The notes: generated from the letters alone by a model not told the origin. Shown: positions 29,568-43,834, numbered from the stretch's first letter. The stretch: 64,000 bases of DNA from Panicum virgatum (GCF_016808335.1 NC_053148.1:16024433-16088432); one strand, 5' to 3'. A program made the numbers and translations.

Positions 29568-32500
29568 GTTGTCATGCTCAGAAAAATCTATATTTATTTT
29601 TGAAGTCTCATTTTGGTTCTGCAATCATGCCTGTAAGGTTTGAGCTATAGTTACTGAGTATTGCTTCAGTTAAAAATCATGTTTGGTATGTCATGGCTAA
29701 GCTTGTTATTTCTGTTCTGAGTAAACTAAACCATATTTGATCATGATTTTTGGACATATTCTTAGCTCTGGTATATTCTTACTAGGATAAAAGTTTCACA
29801 TGCAGTACTAATCATCTTTAACCTCGAATTAATAATCCATCTCATATAGAGTTAAATGCCTCATTAATTCTTCTGATAAATATAATGCTTGATAATTTTT
29901 CTGAGACATGTTTAGCTCATAACTAGGCTCTGGTAAAGTTTTGAGAACCATATCCCTGGAATAACTCACTGTAGAATTAATCTTAATTAATAGCTTGCTA
30001 GATTTGTTCATTTTATCACCTCTGATACTTAAGGAAATAAAATCTGAAAATTTTAAAATACTGAGTAGATACTACCTAGATGCTTCTGTAAAAATTGTAG
30101 CACCAGAACCCATGTCAATGTTTCTGTGCAAAATTGAGAAGCATGTAGAATAATCTGTTTGCATGAATTATCATGATTAAATGCTTTATGATTAGATGCT
30201 CAAATTTATACCATAGATGCTAAAGTATCTGATCTATGTTACATTAATTTTTCATCACTAGCCTATGAGTAAATTTGATGTTATGAAATGGTGAAATCAT
30301 GCTATGTTTTAACGCTGGAAATAAAAACAAACCAACACACTCATCCATGAAGAAACATAGTAATAAGCACTATTCCATAAATGACTGCCCAGTAAATGAG
30401 TTCACAAATATCATCTCTAAGTTATTTTGTTGGACTACAAGTTTATCGTGAAGGAAAGAAATCATTATTCATGTATAACTCATAATTTTGCATTGCATAT
30501 AGAAATGGTTAATCTTGCGGATGGTGACTACAAGTTGGTTCCCGCAGATTCTCTTGCTCAGGAGGTTAATTTGAACTGCACTAACTTAGCTCAAGACTTG
30601 GGCCAAGTGTAGTGAAAATGGCCTCTCATGCCATATTTCAATATAATGTTTTGGCGATTGATGATACACACAACACTTGGACTAATGTGATTGTTAAGAT
30701 GACTATTCTCAGGCTTTTAGGTTCAAGTAATGACAAAAAGAAGAGAGGCGTAGCAAGGCCCGAAGGGCCACCCCTATGGGGGTTCCGCAGGATTGAGGCA
30801 TTTTGCTATCATCGGTTAAACCGACGTAGGGCAAAATGAACTCACCGGTGCATTGGCTACGAAAGTGATATACGTCGGTGCATTGGCAGATGAAGACCGA
30901 GGAAAATACCTACACCGGTTGAACCGACGATGCATCGGTCAATTGCATCGGTTCAGTTGTCCAGAGGATGGTTTTTGGAGGAACGTGAAGAAGTTACACT
31001 CACCGGTTAAACCGACGCTAATATTACATACACCGGTTGATTACATCGGTTAAACCGGCGATACACCGGTTGATTGCTAACAGCTAGTTTTTCAATTAGC
31101 AGTTTACATACACCGGTTGAACCGATGATGGCTTTTGGGGTACGTCGGTTTAACCGGCGTTACGCAATTTTCTGGCAGCTTTTCTCCAACGGCTATATTT
31201 GCTTATGCTGCCTATATATACCCCCAAGGCCGGGTCATTTGAAAGGCTGGAGTTCAAGGAAGTATACAAGAGCTAAAGATCATCTCCAACCACCATAGAG
31301 CTTCATTGTACATCATATAGGCTTAAGCACACTTGTGAGAGTGCTTAGTGCTTGTAATAGGGATTAGTTCTTGCGAGAGCTCCCTTGAGAGAAGTCTTGC
31401 TGCGGCAAGCAACTTGTGATCCGTCGTGTGACCCTCCGTCTTGGTGTGGAGTGGCAACGACACTTTGTGCGGGGGAAGAGGAGGCCCCCTCCTTGGTGGA
31501 GAAGCTCCGTAGTGGATTACGGCCGGGTGACCGAGAGAGACGGTGGCGGTGCACGAGACTCGGTGTCTTAGGGGCACTTGCCTTTGCTTGCCGGCATCGC
31601 CTTGGTGGCAAAGTGCAAGACGGTGATCGGAAGAGCCTCGGTGTCCCGTGGACGTAGGCGTTTGTGCCGAACCATGTTACATGACCGTGTCTACTCAGGA
31701 GTTTGCATCCCTCTTGCACTTACCTCTTTACTTACCACATTATGTTTCCGCATTTACTCTATCTTGTGTATTTTTACTTTCCTAGTTAGTTTGATTAGGA
31801 TTGGCTAGGTTGCAAGTCTTTTAGGGGTAAGTAGAGAGTAGCATAGATAAACCTTAGTCATAACTAGCATATATAGGACGTGTTAGGTTTATCTTATGCA
31901 AGTAGTTTGAGCCCTAGGTTAAAAAGCGATTAGCGACCCTATTCACCCCCTCCCCCTCTAGGGTCGGACACCCCGGTGATCCTTACACCAAGCCCCAAAA
32001 GTTTCTCTGCCTGACAGTGCCCAAGAAGGCAAGCTCCGGTGCATAATCCCATTATTTTTAGAGTTATTATTCATCTAACTATTCATAATGTGCTGTAATA
32101 ATATTATTTCCTGCATTTAAGTTTTCTAGGTGTTGATCGAAAACCTTAGATGCATGATCCCTAGGTACCTATGTTTGATATCCGGATCTTTTTATCGACT
32201 AGTTGCCCCGCTAATTAGGCACGGTAGAAGTCAAGGGGTTTCCTGCCTCTCGCGAGCATATAGGAATTAACTGACTTTAAATTCCTGCTGAAATATAAGG
32301 ACAACGGGCAGGGTTGTGTAGTTGTGATACCCCACTAGTGTAGTCAAAATTGGCTAAGGTCGCAGTGTGTGGCTCATTTCGTTAAGTGTTTGAAAGTACT
32401 AGCCACATACCGAGAAATATGGTAATCGGTAAGCTTAAGTACCTGATTGGATCAGTGAGTGGAACGATCTCGCACCCCCTTGGTAGTAGTAGGTTTATTT

Positions 32501-33464
32501 TTTTTTGTCCGGACGTACAGGTGCAGAGTGGTCGGACTCTGTAGTCGGGGGGTGTTCTGGATCCACAGGCTGGGAAGAAAGGGGAAAAGTAGCGTGGGCG
32601 GGAGCGAAGTCGATCCCCATGCGTGTGGTCTAGGTTCCCCTGGCCAGGTTGAAATTCGATTCAGAATCGTCCGCCTCTCACGGCATGAGATTGCTTAATG
32701 TTTTCGGTCACACAGAGTAACAAGTGGAACAAATATTGATAATACTGTATGATCTACCATATTTTGAGTAGAGATAGTTGCAAACTTAGAATGGTTAATC
32801 CAACTAGAAGGTGGCTAAAATAAAATCTGAAAATAAGGATCAACACTTAGTGGCATTTTTTTGGCAAAACAAACCCCACAAACCAAAAAGCCTTGCATGT
32901 CTAGCTATCGGACTAAGTTATATCCGGTGACGGGAAAGTCTTGCTGAGTATTAGTATACTCAGTCTTGCTTGTGGCACTGTTTTTATGTACTAACTTCGA
33001 GGATATGATTGCGAGTCTTACTTGGCCTTGTACTTTGCCTCCGGGCTGGTCTGTTGAGTGGGATGATCCTTCAGCCGGTGCTGTCCACCCTCCCGCTGAG
33101 TGACGCTTTCGTACGGGCTTTATTGATGCGTCATGTTATTTCGCTAATTATCTTTTACTTCTTCCGCAGAACAATGAGACTTGAATAATTTGAGTAGATG
33201 GAACTCTGTAGTACTTTACTTTTCTGAACTTGGTTTGTAATAAATTTATCTTCCGCTGCAATCACTCTGAGATGTATGAAATGTCTTGTGTTGTAATCTC
33301 TGGGCTCACCTTCGTGTGAGTGTTGTCTGCGTGATCCTGGAATAGTGTGGCTTTTATCGATGCTTCACTCGAGGAACTACCGGTGCGTGCCAATTTGGGT
33401 CGGAGTTGCCTAGCAACGAAGATCAGTGCACCCGGGCCCAGTTAGTTTGGGTGGTACTGCCACA
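29568..33464 (+). repeat. 5' LTR of D, truncated and interrupted
   Basis: 29568-30607 and 31988-33464 together match 42724-45248 of the 3' LTR. The start (TGCTCAGAAAAATCTATATT) is an internal LTR position. The insert at 30608-31987 splits the short LTR ORF after GACTTGGGCCAAG. The conserved hairpin is at 32944-32963. Confidence 0.88.
30608..31987 (+). mobile_element. Solo LTR of a Ty1/copia element (1,380 bp)
   Basis: It begins TGTAGTGAAAATGG and ends GATCCTTACA, flanked by perfect CCAAG duplications (30603-30607 and 31988-31992). Removing it restores the D LTR sequence. It contains at least five CACCGGTT motifs, most followed by imperfect complements such as AACCGACG (30915-31160), a TATATATA box at 31213-31220, and CTATTCACCCCCTCCCCC near the end, a feature of Maximus/SIRE-like LTRs in grasses. 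No internal region remains, so it arose by LTR-LTR recombination. Short ORFs inside are not supported. Confidence 0.88.
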
Positions 33465-34862
33465 GCTGGCATCAGAGCTCGCCGACAGCCTACCAGAGAT
33501 GGCTACCCTTGTTTCAAAACAACAAACTTAAAACTTGACTTCAAAACTACTAAAGTTTTTGAAAAGTCTAGGATCTACAAGGACAAGTCTAGAATGTAAA
33601 GCCCTAGGGGAATTTTATGGGTATATTCAGGTGGCTTATAATGTATGGCTAACTTCCAGCACTTTACAATTCAGTATTTAAATTCTGCAACTACATCGTC
33701 GCCGCGGAGGTATGCTTACTCAGTCAGCTGAGGGAGTCTGACCTTCCCGTCGGTGATGCGAGCCGAACGCTGGAGCTCAAGCAGTGGCCTACTTGAGCTG
33801 CTGCCCATATACCAACTTCGGTTGAATATATGGGGAGTAAGGTTTGAAGTTTGAATTCAATTCCCCGTCAAAGACGGTACACAGTCAATACGTTATTTTG
33901 GTAACGTATGCTTAATGTTGTCCATACGGCGGAAATTGTATGGATGCCGGTTCTATAGTGATCGGTAATGTATGGGAACGCTTTTGTGAGTGCTGGCACA
34001 AAAGGTTCATTTTATATACTGTCGATTTTCTGCAGGTACGCTAACCCGAAAATGGATCTTAGACTATCTAGCTATATCGAGTAGTTATATAGCGAGAGAC
34101 GTAATATGTATGCCACCAAAGTCAATTGCGTAAGACCAAGGCTACTTGGCAATTCTTTTCCTTGGTGAGGACGGATAGGTTTTGCATTCATCCTCAAATC
34201 ATCAGCAAAGAAATCCTTGGAAGAAATCTAATCAAATTGGCTAAAACCCTATCCTAAGGATCATTTAGATAGTCTGCAAATTCAGGAAAATTGGATTCCT
34301 CGAATTTTAAACCTCTGATAAATTGCTCAAATCAACTTGGGATAGTAATATTAAATGAGGCTCCCAAAGTCATCAAACTCCTGTAAACATTTGAGAATTT
34401 TTGAAGCCCCCTAGATTGGTGTTTTTGAATATAGATCAACCCTTTGTAAAACTGTCAACTCTGAGAAGTATGTACAAACTGAATTTTTCTACCTTCTTAA
34501 GTTTTTCAAATGAAAAATCTTTCAACACAAAAGTTTTAGATAACTTAATGATGAACTTAACATAAAAATTTGAATTGTTTTATCCAACTGGGTTGGTAGT
34601 TATGATCAAATTACACCCTCTCTGGACACACAGATTTCCTGGTTGACATCACCCTGAAAACCTGAGCATATCACCCCCTTGGAGTCCGAATTGATTTAGT
34701 GATGACTAGATGAAATGTTCTTTATTCTAATAGGGATCTTCTTTAAATATTTGAGAATTTTCAGAGCATATTATCTAAAGTTTCGATCAATTTCTTTCAC
34801 TATCCAGAATCAGCTATTCCTTGTTTATCATCAGCTGAGCCATCGGTCTTTTGTTGGGACAG
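33465..34862 (+). other. Untranslated leader of D
   Basis: Primer site TGGCATCAGAGC is at 33467-33478. The hairpin chain follows (about 33716-34004), then donor-like CTGCAG|GTACGC at 34035/34036, an AT-rich stretch, and GGGACAG directly before the orf0 ATG. It is colinear with 6237-7636 of A. Confidence 0.65.
33716..34004 (+). promoter_or_regulatory. Hairpin chain in the leader of D
   Basis: Stems equivalent to those of A are kept. The terminal stem reads CTTTTGTG (33981) with CACAAAAG (33997): both sides changed relative to A, preserving pairing. The CCGGTT stem can still pair through G-U. One innermost pair of the CCCATATAC stem is lost. Confidence 0.6.
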
Positions 34863-35753
34863 ATGGACGAGCTGTTGCTTGTGGACGAGCAGGGGCACGT
34901 GCACTCCGCTTGCTTGCACTGGGACGGACTTCCTCGCCGTCTTTGGGAACTTTTGAGTGCAGCCGGTTACCTCCAGCCACCGATCTACGATGGCCACGAC
35001 TTTGTGGAGGACGGAGTTCGTTGCTGCAGTGTGACGATGGTGATCCCGGAGCACCCGCTCAACGGGTGGGGGCCGATCGAGACTCATATGGTCGGTCACC
35101 ATCTGCTTGACACTTGGTAGCTTACCGCCATGAGGGCGATGACCACTTTTTGCTCTTTGCACCCTCTGGAGGTGGTTCTGACCGCGTACGGGTTGTTCCC
35201 TGCACACGACCCGGCAGACCCGCTTTGGCTTGACCGGATGGCACACGTGGACGCAGTCGCTACCCTTGACCCGGTCGGGGCACTTTGGACGACAGCGATG
35301 TGCTTAGATGGTCTCTACAGACTCCACACTTTCCAGAGCTACGCCGTCGCTCAGCTGGTTGACCAGGCGCAGGCCTTGCACCTGACCGTTCAGTTGAGGG
35401 ATGAGCAGTTTCAGGAGGCCAGTGCCGAGCTCAAGAGCAGGGCTGCTCTTATCACCCAGCTCCATGGCCAGATCCACAAGCTTCAGGACATGGTGATGGA
35501 TCGTGACGCTATGATCAACTTCCTGGAGGACCAATTTCATGACCTTCAGCTTGACTTGGACGACGCTCAGGCTCAGCTCCAACAGATGCAGGTTGATCCG
35601 CCCGCACCACCCGGTCTGATGCAGGTGGATGAGGAGGAGGAGCCTCAGGAGATCCAGGGTGTCTCGGAGATGGACTTTGAGGACCAGGCACCGAAGCCCG
35701 CACCGGTTGAGGTTCACACTCCCGTGGCGAGAGAGGCATCGGTCAATATGTAG
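34863..35753 (+). pseudogene. orf0 of D, one stop codon
   Basis: This homologue of the A protein (7637-8536) starts MDELLLVDEQGHVHSA. The frame is stopped by TAG at 35118-35120, where A has GAG (Glu), and then stays open to 35753. The heptad-rich middle and the acidic tail (DEEEEPQEIQG) are kept, and length differences in the tail are whole codons. Apart from the stop, the frame has survived better than gag-pol of the same element. Confidence 0.75.
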
Positions 35754-36405
35754 ACCAAGGCGTTGTTTTCTTAGCTTTTGTAGACTCCTCTTAGTGTAGC
35801 CTACTTTTGGATCATGGCTACTAGGCTAACTTAGAGTTGAGTAACTCCTAGTACTGATGTTAGGAAGACCCAAGTAGAAAAGGGAAGGTGATGGATGTAA
35901 TGAACCCTCATGCTACTCATGTGAAATATCGGTAATCTGTGAAATGTTGAACGCAGCAGCTAGTTCGAATTTTTATCCTCATTTCCTTTACGAATTAGCT
36001 CCTGAGTTGAATACCAAAGTTGTTCCAAATTTAATCATTCAAATGCTCACAAAATTTCAGCTCAAACGGACTTGCATAGCAGGAGATAATCGCAAATTAC
36101 AGAAGCTCTGTTTTCTGGAAAAGCAGAAAACCAGAGTAGGAGTAAATGAATTTTTCGACTAAGCTACTCTGGGAATCTGACATTACGTTTACTACCAAAG
36201 TTGTAGCTCATAAAATTATCTATCTCCTGTAAAAATTTCAAGTTTAAATCATGTACATAACTCCAGTTATGTGCTTTTTCGTATCACCAGTTTTTCTTCA
36301 CAACATGATTTAAGCAATTCCTATTACTTCCATATCATTTTGAGTTGTATGTTCCATTTGAAATTATGAAAATATTGAGCTTAATGCAAATTACTCACAT
36401 TTCAG
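35754..36405 (+). other. AT-rich interval between orf0 and gag of D
   Basis: It is colinear with 8537-9190 of A, without a credible ORF, and ends TTACTCACATTTCAG before the gag ATG. Confidence 0.5.
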
Positions 36406-39400
36406 ATGGTTGGATCAACTCGAGGCACCCCTAGTGGTTTTGGAGCCGGAGGGAATGGCGATCCACCTCCACCTCCTCCACCAATGGGTATTGCCGAATT
36501 TCTTGCTGCCCAAACTGAAATATTGCGGTAGTTGGTTCAAGCTCAGCAGCAACCGCAGGGTGGGCATCATGCTCATCAAATGCAGGAAGCGAGCTATCAA
36601 GATTTTCTAAGTACTCATCCTCCACTGTTCACTAAAGCAAATGAGCCTCTGGACGCGGACGCTTGGATTCGCACAATCGAGTCCAAGTTTTCTCTATTGA
36701 CTGTTCCTTGTTCTGAGGTGAACAAGACTCGCTATGCCGCGCAGCAGCTTCGCGGATCAGCTCATATGTGGTGGGATCATTACCACGGGATGCTACCGGC
36801 TGATCATGTGGTGAATTGGAATGAGTTCAAAACAGCTTTTCGGGCTCATCATATTCCAGCTGGACTTCTTGACCGTAAGCTCAACGAGTTCTTGGCCTTA
36901 ACTCAGGGCACTCGTAGTGTGTTGCAGTATGCCCAGGCCTTCAATCACTTGTGTCAATATGCTGGACATCACATGGATATCAACGCAAAGAAGCGTGAAC
37001 GCTTCCATCGAGGCCTTAGTACCAAGTTACAAGAAAGGCTAAATCTTGTCCGTGCAGACTCTTTCAATGATTTGGTGAATTTGGCTATCACTCAGATGGA
37101 TCCTATCTCTGCACACCACGCTGAAAATAAGAGCAAGGCACCTGCTGGACCCTCGAGTGCCTCTGCACCGAGGTATCGTATTGTGCAGAATACCCCAGCT
37201 ACACCCTCTCAGAAGGCTCCTCAGCCAGGGCGATGGGTTATTTGACCTCCTCAGCAGCAGCAGCAGCAGCAGCAGCAAAATCACTATGCTCCACCACAGC
37301 AGCAGCAGCCGGCCGGCCCTAGGCTGAATTTTCAGCAAGCCGCTCGCCCCGACAACAACAACCGTTGCTTTAAGTGTGGGAGCCCAAATCACTTTGCCAA
37401 AATGTGCCCGCAAGTGGGACAAAATCAGGGCCAGGCTTCTCGCCGTAATGATCAGAATAAGGGCAAGAAGCAAACTATTCAAGTCAGGCAGGGCCGACTT
37501 AACTTCACCAATCTTGCTGAACTTCCCGAAGGAGCACCGATTATGTTGGGTACATTTTCTATAAACCATCAACCTGCAGTCATCTTATTTGATTCTGGTG
37601 CATCCCATAGCTTCATTAGTTCTAAATTTGGAGCAAGGGTTGGGTTAGATTTTTGTCACACTAAAGGTTCATTTATGATATCTACTCCGGGTGGGAAAGT
37701 CGCATCAAACCAAACCGTTCATAATGCACCACTTAAGATGGGTAGTAAAACTATTCCTACCACTTTAATCCTCTTACCACTTGAGGGGATGGATATTATT
37801 CTAGGAATGGATTGGATGAAAAGACATGGGGGTACTGTTAGATATCTCTTGCCGAGTAGTTGAGATTGATTCACCCACCCATGGCCACTCGGTTTTATAT
37901 CTGCCTCATTCGGAGCATGTCAATTCGTGTGCCTATGCAATGAAAGATATTCGCCTCGAAGATATTCCTGTAGTCTGTGAATATGCAGATGTGTTTCCAG
38001 ACGATTTGCCTGGTATGCCGCCAGACCGGGATATCGAATTTGTCATTGAACTACAGCCCGGTACCGCACCTATCTCGAAAAGACCGTACCAAATGCCACC
38101 TAAAGAGTTGGCGGAGCTGAAAATCCAATTGCAAGAACTACTGGACAAAGGTTTTATCCGCCCAAGTGCTTCACCTTGGGGGCTGTCCTGCATTGTTCGT
38201 AAAGAAGAAAGATAACAGTCTGAGGTTGTGTGTTGACTACCGGCCCCTTAATGCGGTAACCATCAAAAAAAGTATCCACTTCCCCGCATTGATGTACTGT
38301 TTGATCAGTTAGCTGGAGCAAAGATATTCTCTAAGATCGATCTTCGTTCGGGGTATCATCAAATCAAAATCAGACCTTGTGATATACCCAAGACAGCCTT
38401 CTCAACCATATATGGTCTTTATGAGTATTTGGTGATGTCTTTCGGTCTCACAAATGCTCCCGCCTATTTCATGTATCTTATGAACTCGGTATTCATGCCA
38501 GAACTTGATAAGATCGTCATGGTTTTCATCGACGACATCCTAATCTATTCCAAAAATGAGGAGGAGCATGAGGAACATTTGCGCATTGTTCTTCAACGCC
38601 TCCGCGATCATCAGTTGTATGCCAAATTTTCTAAATGTGAATTTTGGCTAAAATCAGTCAAATTTTTGGGTCACACCATATCCAGTGAAGGTATTTCAAT
38701 TGACCCCAGCAAAGTTCAAGAGGTGATGGACTGGAAGCCTCCTATTTCTGTTCATCAGATTTGCAGTTTCCTTGGATTGGCGGGATATTACCACAGGTTT
38801 ATTCCGGACTTCTCCAGAATAGCAAAACCAATGACGGAACTGCTAAAGCAAGACGTTAAATTTAAGTGGGATGCGAAGTGCGATGAAGCATTCCATACAC
38901 TGAGAGCACATCTTACAACTGCACCAGTCTGGGCTCAACCAGACAATAGCAAGTCCTACGATGTTTATTGTGATGCATCGGGTACTGGTCTTGGTTGTGT
39001 TCTAATGCAAGATAATCGAGTTATTGCATATGCTTCCGGAGCTCTTCGACCGCACGAACTCAATTCCCCCCTCATGATCTTGAGCTAGCAGCAGTCATTC
39101 ATGCTCTCAAGATTTGGAGACATTATCTTATGGGCACTCATTGCAATGTCTTCACTTATCATAAGAGTCTCAAATATATCTTCACTCAAAGTGAACTGAA
39201 TATGAGGCAACGAAGATGGCTGGAATTAATCAAAGATTATGACTTGGAGGTTCACTATCATCTAGGCAAGGCCAATGTCGTCATCGATGCGCTTAGTCGC
39301 AAGGTTCACTGCAATTGCCTCTCAGCAAAGACGTACAACCAATCATTGTGTGCTGAAATGCAAAGGCTAAATTTGGAAATCATTCCTCAAGGTTCGCTGG

Positions 39401-40889
39401 CTCACATTTATGTGGAACCGACACTTCATGACCAAGTCATCGTGGCATAATTGCATGATAAGAGTGTCGAAATTATCAAACAAAAAGTACTAGAGGGTGA
39501 AAACAAATACAAGCGTTTCCGTGTGAACCATAAAGGAATTTTGTGGTTCGAGGATCGCTCAGTCGTTCCTAAAAATCATGAGCTACGGAAATAAATTTTG
39601 GATGAAGCACATCTCTCTAAATTTTCCATTCATCAAGGCAGCACCAAAATGTACCAGGATCTCAGGCAAAATTTTTGGTGGACTCGAATGAAGAGAGAAT
39701 TTGCTAAATATGTTGCAGAGTGTGACACATATCAGAGAGTAAAGGCTAGTTATTTGAAAGTTGCTGGAACTCTCCAACCTCTGCCAATTCCATCCTGGAA
39801 GTGGGAAGATATCAGCATGGATTTCATTGTGGGCTTACCCAACACCTCTCAACACCATGATTCCATCTGGGTTATTGTTGACAGGCTCACAAAGATCGCT
39901 CATTTTATTCCAGTACATACAGAATATCGAGCCAAGAAGTATGCTGAAATTTATATCGATCGAATTGTCTGCCTACACGGGGTACCAAAAACCATTATCT
40001 CAGATCATGGTACTCAGTTTGTGGCACGGTTTTGGGAGCAACTACAAGATGCTCTCGGAACTAAATTAATTCGAAGCTCAGCTTACCATACACAAACTGA
40101 CGGGCAAACCGAAAGGGTAAATCAAATTCTGGAAGACATGCTTCGAGCATGTGTCATTCATTATGACAAGAATTGGGACAAATGCTTGGCTTTAGCTGAG
40201 TTTTCTTATAACAATAGCTATCAGGCCAGTTTGAAAATGGCACCATTTGAAGCCTTATATGGTCGACGATGTCAAACTCCTTTGAGTTGGTCCCAGACTG
40301 GAGAGCGTAAAATATTCGGACCCGAACTAGTGGTCGAGGCTGAGGAGAAAGTAAAGGTCATACAAGCAAATCTCCGAGCAGCCCAATCCCGACAAAAGAG
40401 TTACTTTGACAAGCGGAGGGAACCTTTGAAATTAAGCGTTGGTGATCACGTTTATTTACGAGTTTCACCAACTCGAGGCGTTCAACGTTTCCGAGTCAAA
40501 GGAATGCTAGCACCTCGCTATGTCGGGCCATATGAAATCATTGAAGAATGTGGACCCGTGGCTTATCGACTGCGACTTCCTTCACTACTCGCAGCCATCC
40601 ATGATGTTTTCCACATATCTCAACTTAACAAATGTATTCGAGTACCTACTGAGAATATCCACTCAGAATTCTGGATCAAAAAAAGAGAGGCACCCATCGA
40701 AAAGTGGTAAAAATGTATAAAATTCAGTGGTCACACCACACTGAAGAAGAGGCCACTTGGGAGACGGAAGATTGCCTCAATCGACATTATCTGGGTTTTC
40801 TTAGCTTCACCTCAGGTACCTTATTTCCCTACCTCAATTCAATCATCCAATCTCGGGTCGAGATTCTTTTTAGGGGGGGGGGGGTAGGT
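36406..40889 (+). pseudogene. gag-pol: gag-pol of D, many stops and frameshifts
   Basis: The same start ([11 protein letters not shown]) and domain order as A are found in pieces. Lesions: TAG 36529 (Gln in A), TGA 37243, one-base gain near 37829 after protease (GMDWMKRHG), another near 38180, a loss near 38267 in reverse transcriptase, a frameshift near 39068 in RNase H, TAA 39448 and 39595 (both Gln in A), and a deletion near 40660 between integrase and chromodomain. Readable landmarks include zinc knuckle CFKCGSPNHFAKMC, FDSGAS, FIDDIL, MDFIVG, SDHGTQF, TERVN and the chromodomain WSHHTEEEATWETE. A CAG run (37252-37276) expands a Gln stretch. The polypurine tract has 12 G's against 6 in A. 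Confidence 0.92.
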
Positions 40890-41628
40890 TGTGACACCTC
40901 TGGTGTCTGTACACTTAAATACAGAACACTGTACCCAAATAAAACTTAAAAGAAGAATTTAGGAAAATAATTCAGAAAGGAAAGGTCAAATAAAAGTCAA
41001 ACTACACAAAAGAAATTAAAATAATAAAGAAAAAAGGGTGAAAACCTACTCAAATCCAATTCAAAAATGTAAACAAAAATTTAGTTGGCTCATGAGAGGT
41101 ACTTTAAATGACATGTGCTTAATTCAACTTTCAGCCAAAAACCATCCAAAAGCTAAATAAAAATCAAAGCCCTTTTGTGTAATTTTGAAAAATCAAAATA
41201 GTTAAAAATATGAGTTTAAAATAAAAATTTGCATAAAACAAAAGTTGTAGATCTTGAAAAGTTAAGCAAATTTGGTATTCAACACTTTTTCATTTGAGCC
41301 CTCTAAGAAGGAGATAATTTTAGTTTACTGGGATGTCCCTATTTCCCTCTCCCCTCTCTGCTTCGCCGCCGCTCGCCCGTACGCCGCCGGTGGACCTCGT
41401 CCACGGCGCGTCCGTGGCCAAGTGGACCCGAGGGAGCTCTCCAAGGCCACTTGGCCTGCCCCTTGTCCCCTCCTCGCACAGGCACGCGTCCCCGACGCCT
41501 CCCAGAGCCGCCGCGCCGCCCCGCCATGCGCCGCGCATCTGCTCCCTCCGCCACCTCACCGTCGAGTCGTCCCAGGCCAAACCGACATCCCCCAGGCACC
41601 ATTCGCTTCGCACAGGAGCCGTCCAGCC

Positions 41629-41636
41629 TATAAATA
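41629..41636 (+). promoter_or_regulatory. TATA box of the 3' LTR of D
   Basis: TATAAATA ends the GC-rich block, at the position matching 2620 in A. Confidence 0.65.
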
Positions 41637-43582
41637 GGACCAGAGACCCCGCCGTCGCGCGACCCCTCTCTCCTTCCACTTCCTCCGCCACCCGCCATTA
41701 TCGGCGAGCTCGAGCTCTCGCGGGCAGGCCACCACAGACCCGCATTACCTCACCGAACCACCCTAGCAGGCTCGCAACACTCTAGTGAAGCTCACACGTG
41801 TGCTGAATCCCACCAAAACCACCCCAATCGTCGTTCCCCTTCCGCGCCGCCGCCGGCGAGCTCGGGGCACGCCACGGACCGGCCAAATCCGAGGGAGTCC
41901 GAGCACGACAGCTACCCCAGGAGCTTCCTCACGCTCTCGTGGTGCTCGTGCATGCGACATTCCTCTACCCCGAGTCCTCCTTCGCCTACACCGCCGGCAA
42001 CCCGAACGCCACCGCCGCCATCGACGCCGACGAGCTCGATTCCGGTCACCATTCACCCGAACACCAACCTGGGCAGGTAACTCTCGAACCCTACTCTCTC
42101 ACGTGCCTCCCCATTGCAACCCCGGTAAGCCCTGCCTAGCAGAACACCACCGGCAAGATGCAACGGCGGAGAAGGCCGGCGAAGGACCCGGTTGTAATTT
42201 CTTTTTTTCGTTCTAGGGTGTGTTTGCATGTTTTCTAGGGTTAAGCAGTGAACTTCTAAAATGCATAATAAATCACAGACAAAGCATAAAAATGCAAACT
42301 CAACTGATCTAGAATCCTGGTAACAAGATCTACAAGTTTTGTAACAACCAAATCTGCAGAAACTCTACCAAATTTAATCTATAAAAAAGAATAAGAAAAC
42401 CAACCCATGCATGTTCAGGGAGTTCTACTCAACAAATGACCATGATTTTTTGGTATGTTGTTACTGATGGAATGTTAGGCTCATGGTAAAAATGTGGCAC
42501 CCAACTAAAATAGTTATCTTGTTATAACAATCAAGATTCTCAAATCTGTTGATGACTTTCATGATTTAATGCTGGAAAACATATAAATGAACTAGCTCTG
42601 AAAACTTTCCTACATACATGTGCAACTGAAACCGTGTTAATCCATAAATTTCAGGACTGTTAGAGTTCATTTGCTATATACCATGATTAATGCTTGTTTA
42701 ATAAACTTAATTCATCTTATATAGTTTTTATGCTCATAAAAATGTATTTTTATTTCTGAAGTCTCACTTTGGTTCTGCAATCATGTCTGTAAAGTTTGAT
42801 CTATAGTTACAAAGTATTGCTTCAGCTAAAAATCATGCTTTGTATGTCATGGCTAAGTTTGTTATTTTTGTTCTGTGTAAACTATACCATATTTGATCAT
42901 GATTTTTGGACATGTTCTTAGTTATGGTATATTCTTACTAGTATAAAAGTTTCACATGCAGTACTAATCATCTTGATCCTCGAATTAATAAGCCATCTCA
43001 TATAGAGTTAAATGCCTCATTAATTTTTCTGATAAATATAATGCTTGATAATTTTTCTGAAACATTTCTAGCTCATAACTAGGTTCTGGTAAAATTTTGA
43101 GAACCATGTCACTGGTATAACTCTCTATAGAATTAATATTAATTGATAGCTTGCTAGATTTGTTCATTTTATCACCTCTGATACTTAAGGAAATAAAATA
43201 TGCAAATTTTACATTACTGAGTAGATACTACCAAGATGCTTCTGTAAAACTTGTAGCACCATAACCCATTTTAATCTTTCTGTGCAAAATTGAGAAGCAC
43301 GTAGAATAATCTGTTTGCATGAATTATCATGATTAAATGCTTTATGATTAGATGCTGAAATTTATACCATATATGCTAAAGTATCTGATCTATGTTACAT
43401 TAATTTTTCATCACTAGACTATGAGTAAATTTGATGTTATGAAATGGTCAAAACATGCTATGTTTTAATGCTGGAAATAAAAACCAACCAACACACTCAT
43501 TCATGAAGAAACGTAGTAATAAGCACTACTCCATAAATGACTGCACAATAAATGAGTTCACAAATATCATCTCTAAGTTATT

Positions 43583-43834
43583 TTGTTGGACTACAATTTT
43601 ATCGTGAAGGAAAGAAATCATTATTCATGTATAACTCATAATCTTGCATTGCATATAGAAATGGTTAATCTTGCGGACGGTGACTACGACCTGGTTCCCG
43701 CGGATTCTCTTGCTCAGGAGGTTAATTTGAATTGCACTAACTTAGCTCAAGACCTAGGCCAAGCCCCAGAAGTTTCTCTGCCTGACAGTGCCCAAGAAGG
43801 GAAGCTCCGGTACATAATCCCATTATTTTCATAG
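43583..43834 (+). other. Short LTR ORF of D
   Basis: This 83-codon frame with an ATG contains VNLADGDYDLVPADS and LPDSAQEGKLR, matching the ORF at 4634 in A. Relative to A one codon is missing in frame, and 12 of about 23 base changes over the core fall at third positions (hand count). The function is not known to me. Confidence 0.4.

Noticed and set aside
31323..31719. ORFs within the solo copia LTR
   Set aside because: They lie in LTR leader sequence, have no homologous frame nearby and overlap on both strands.
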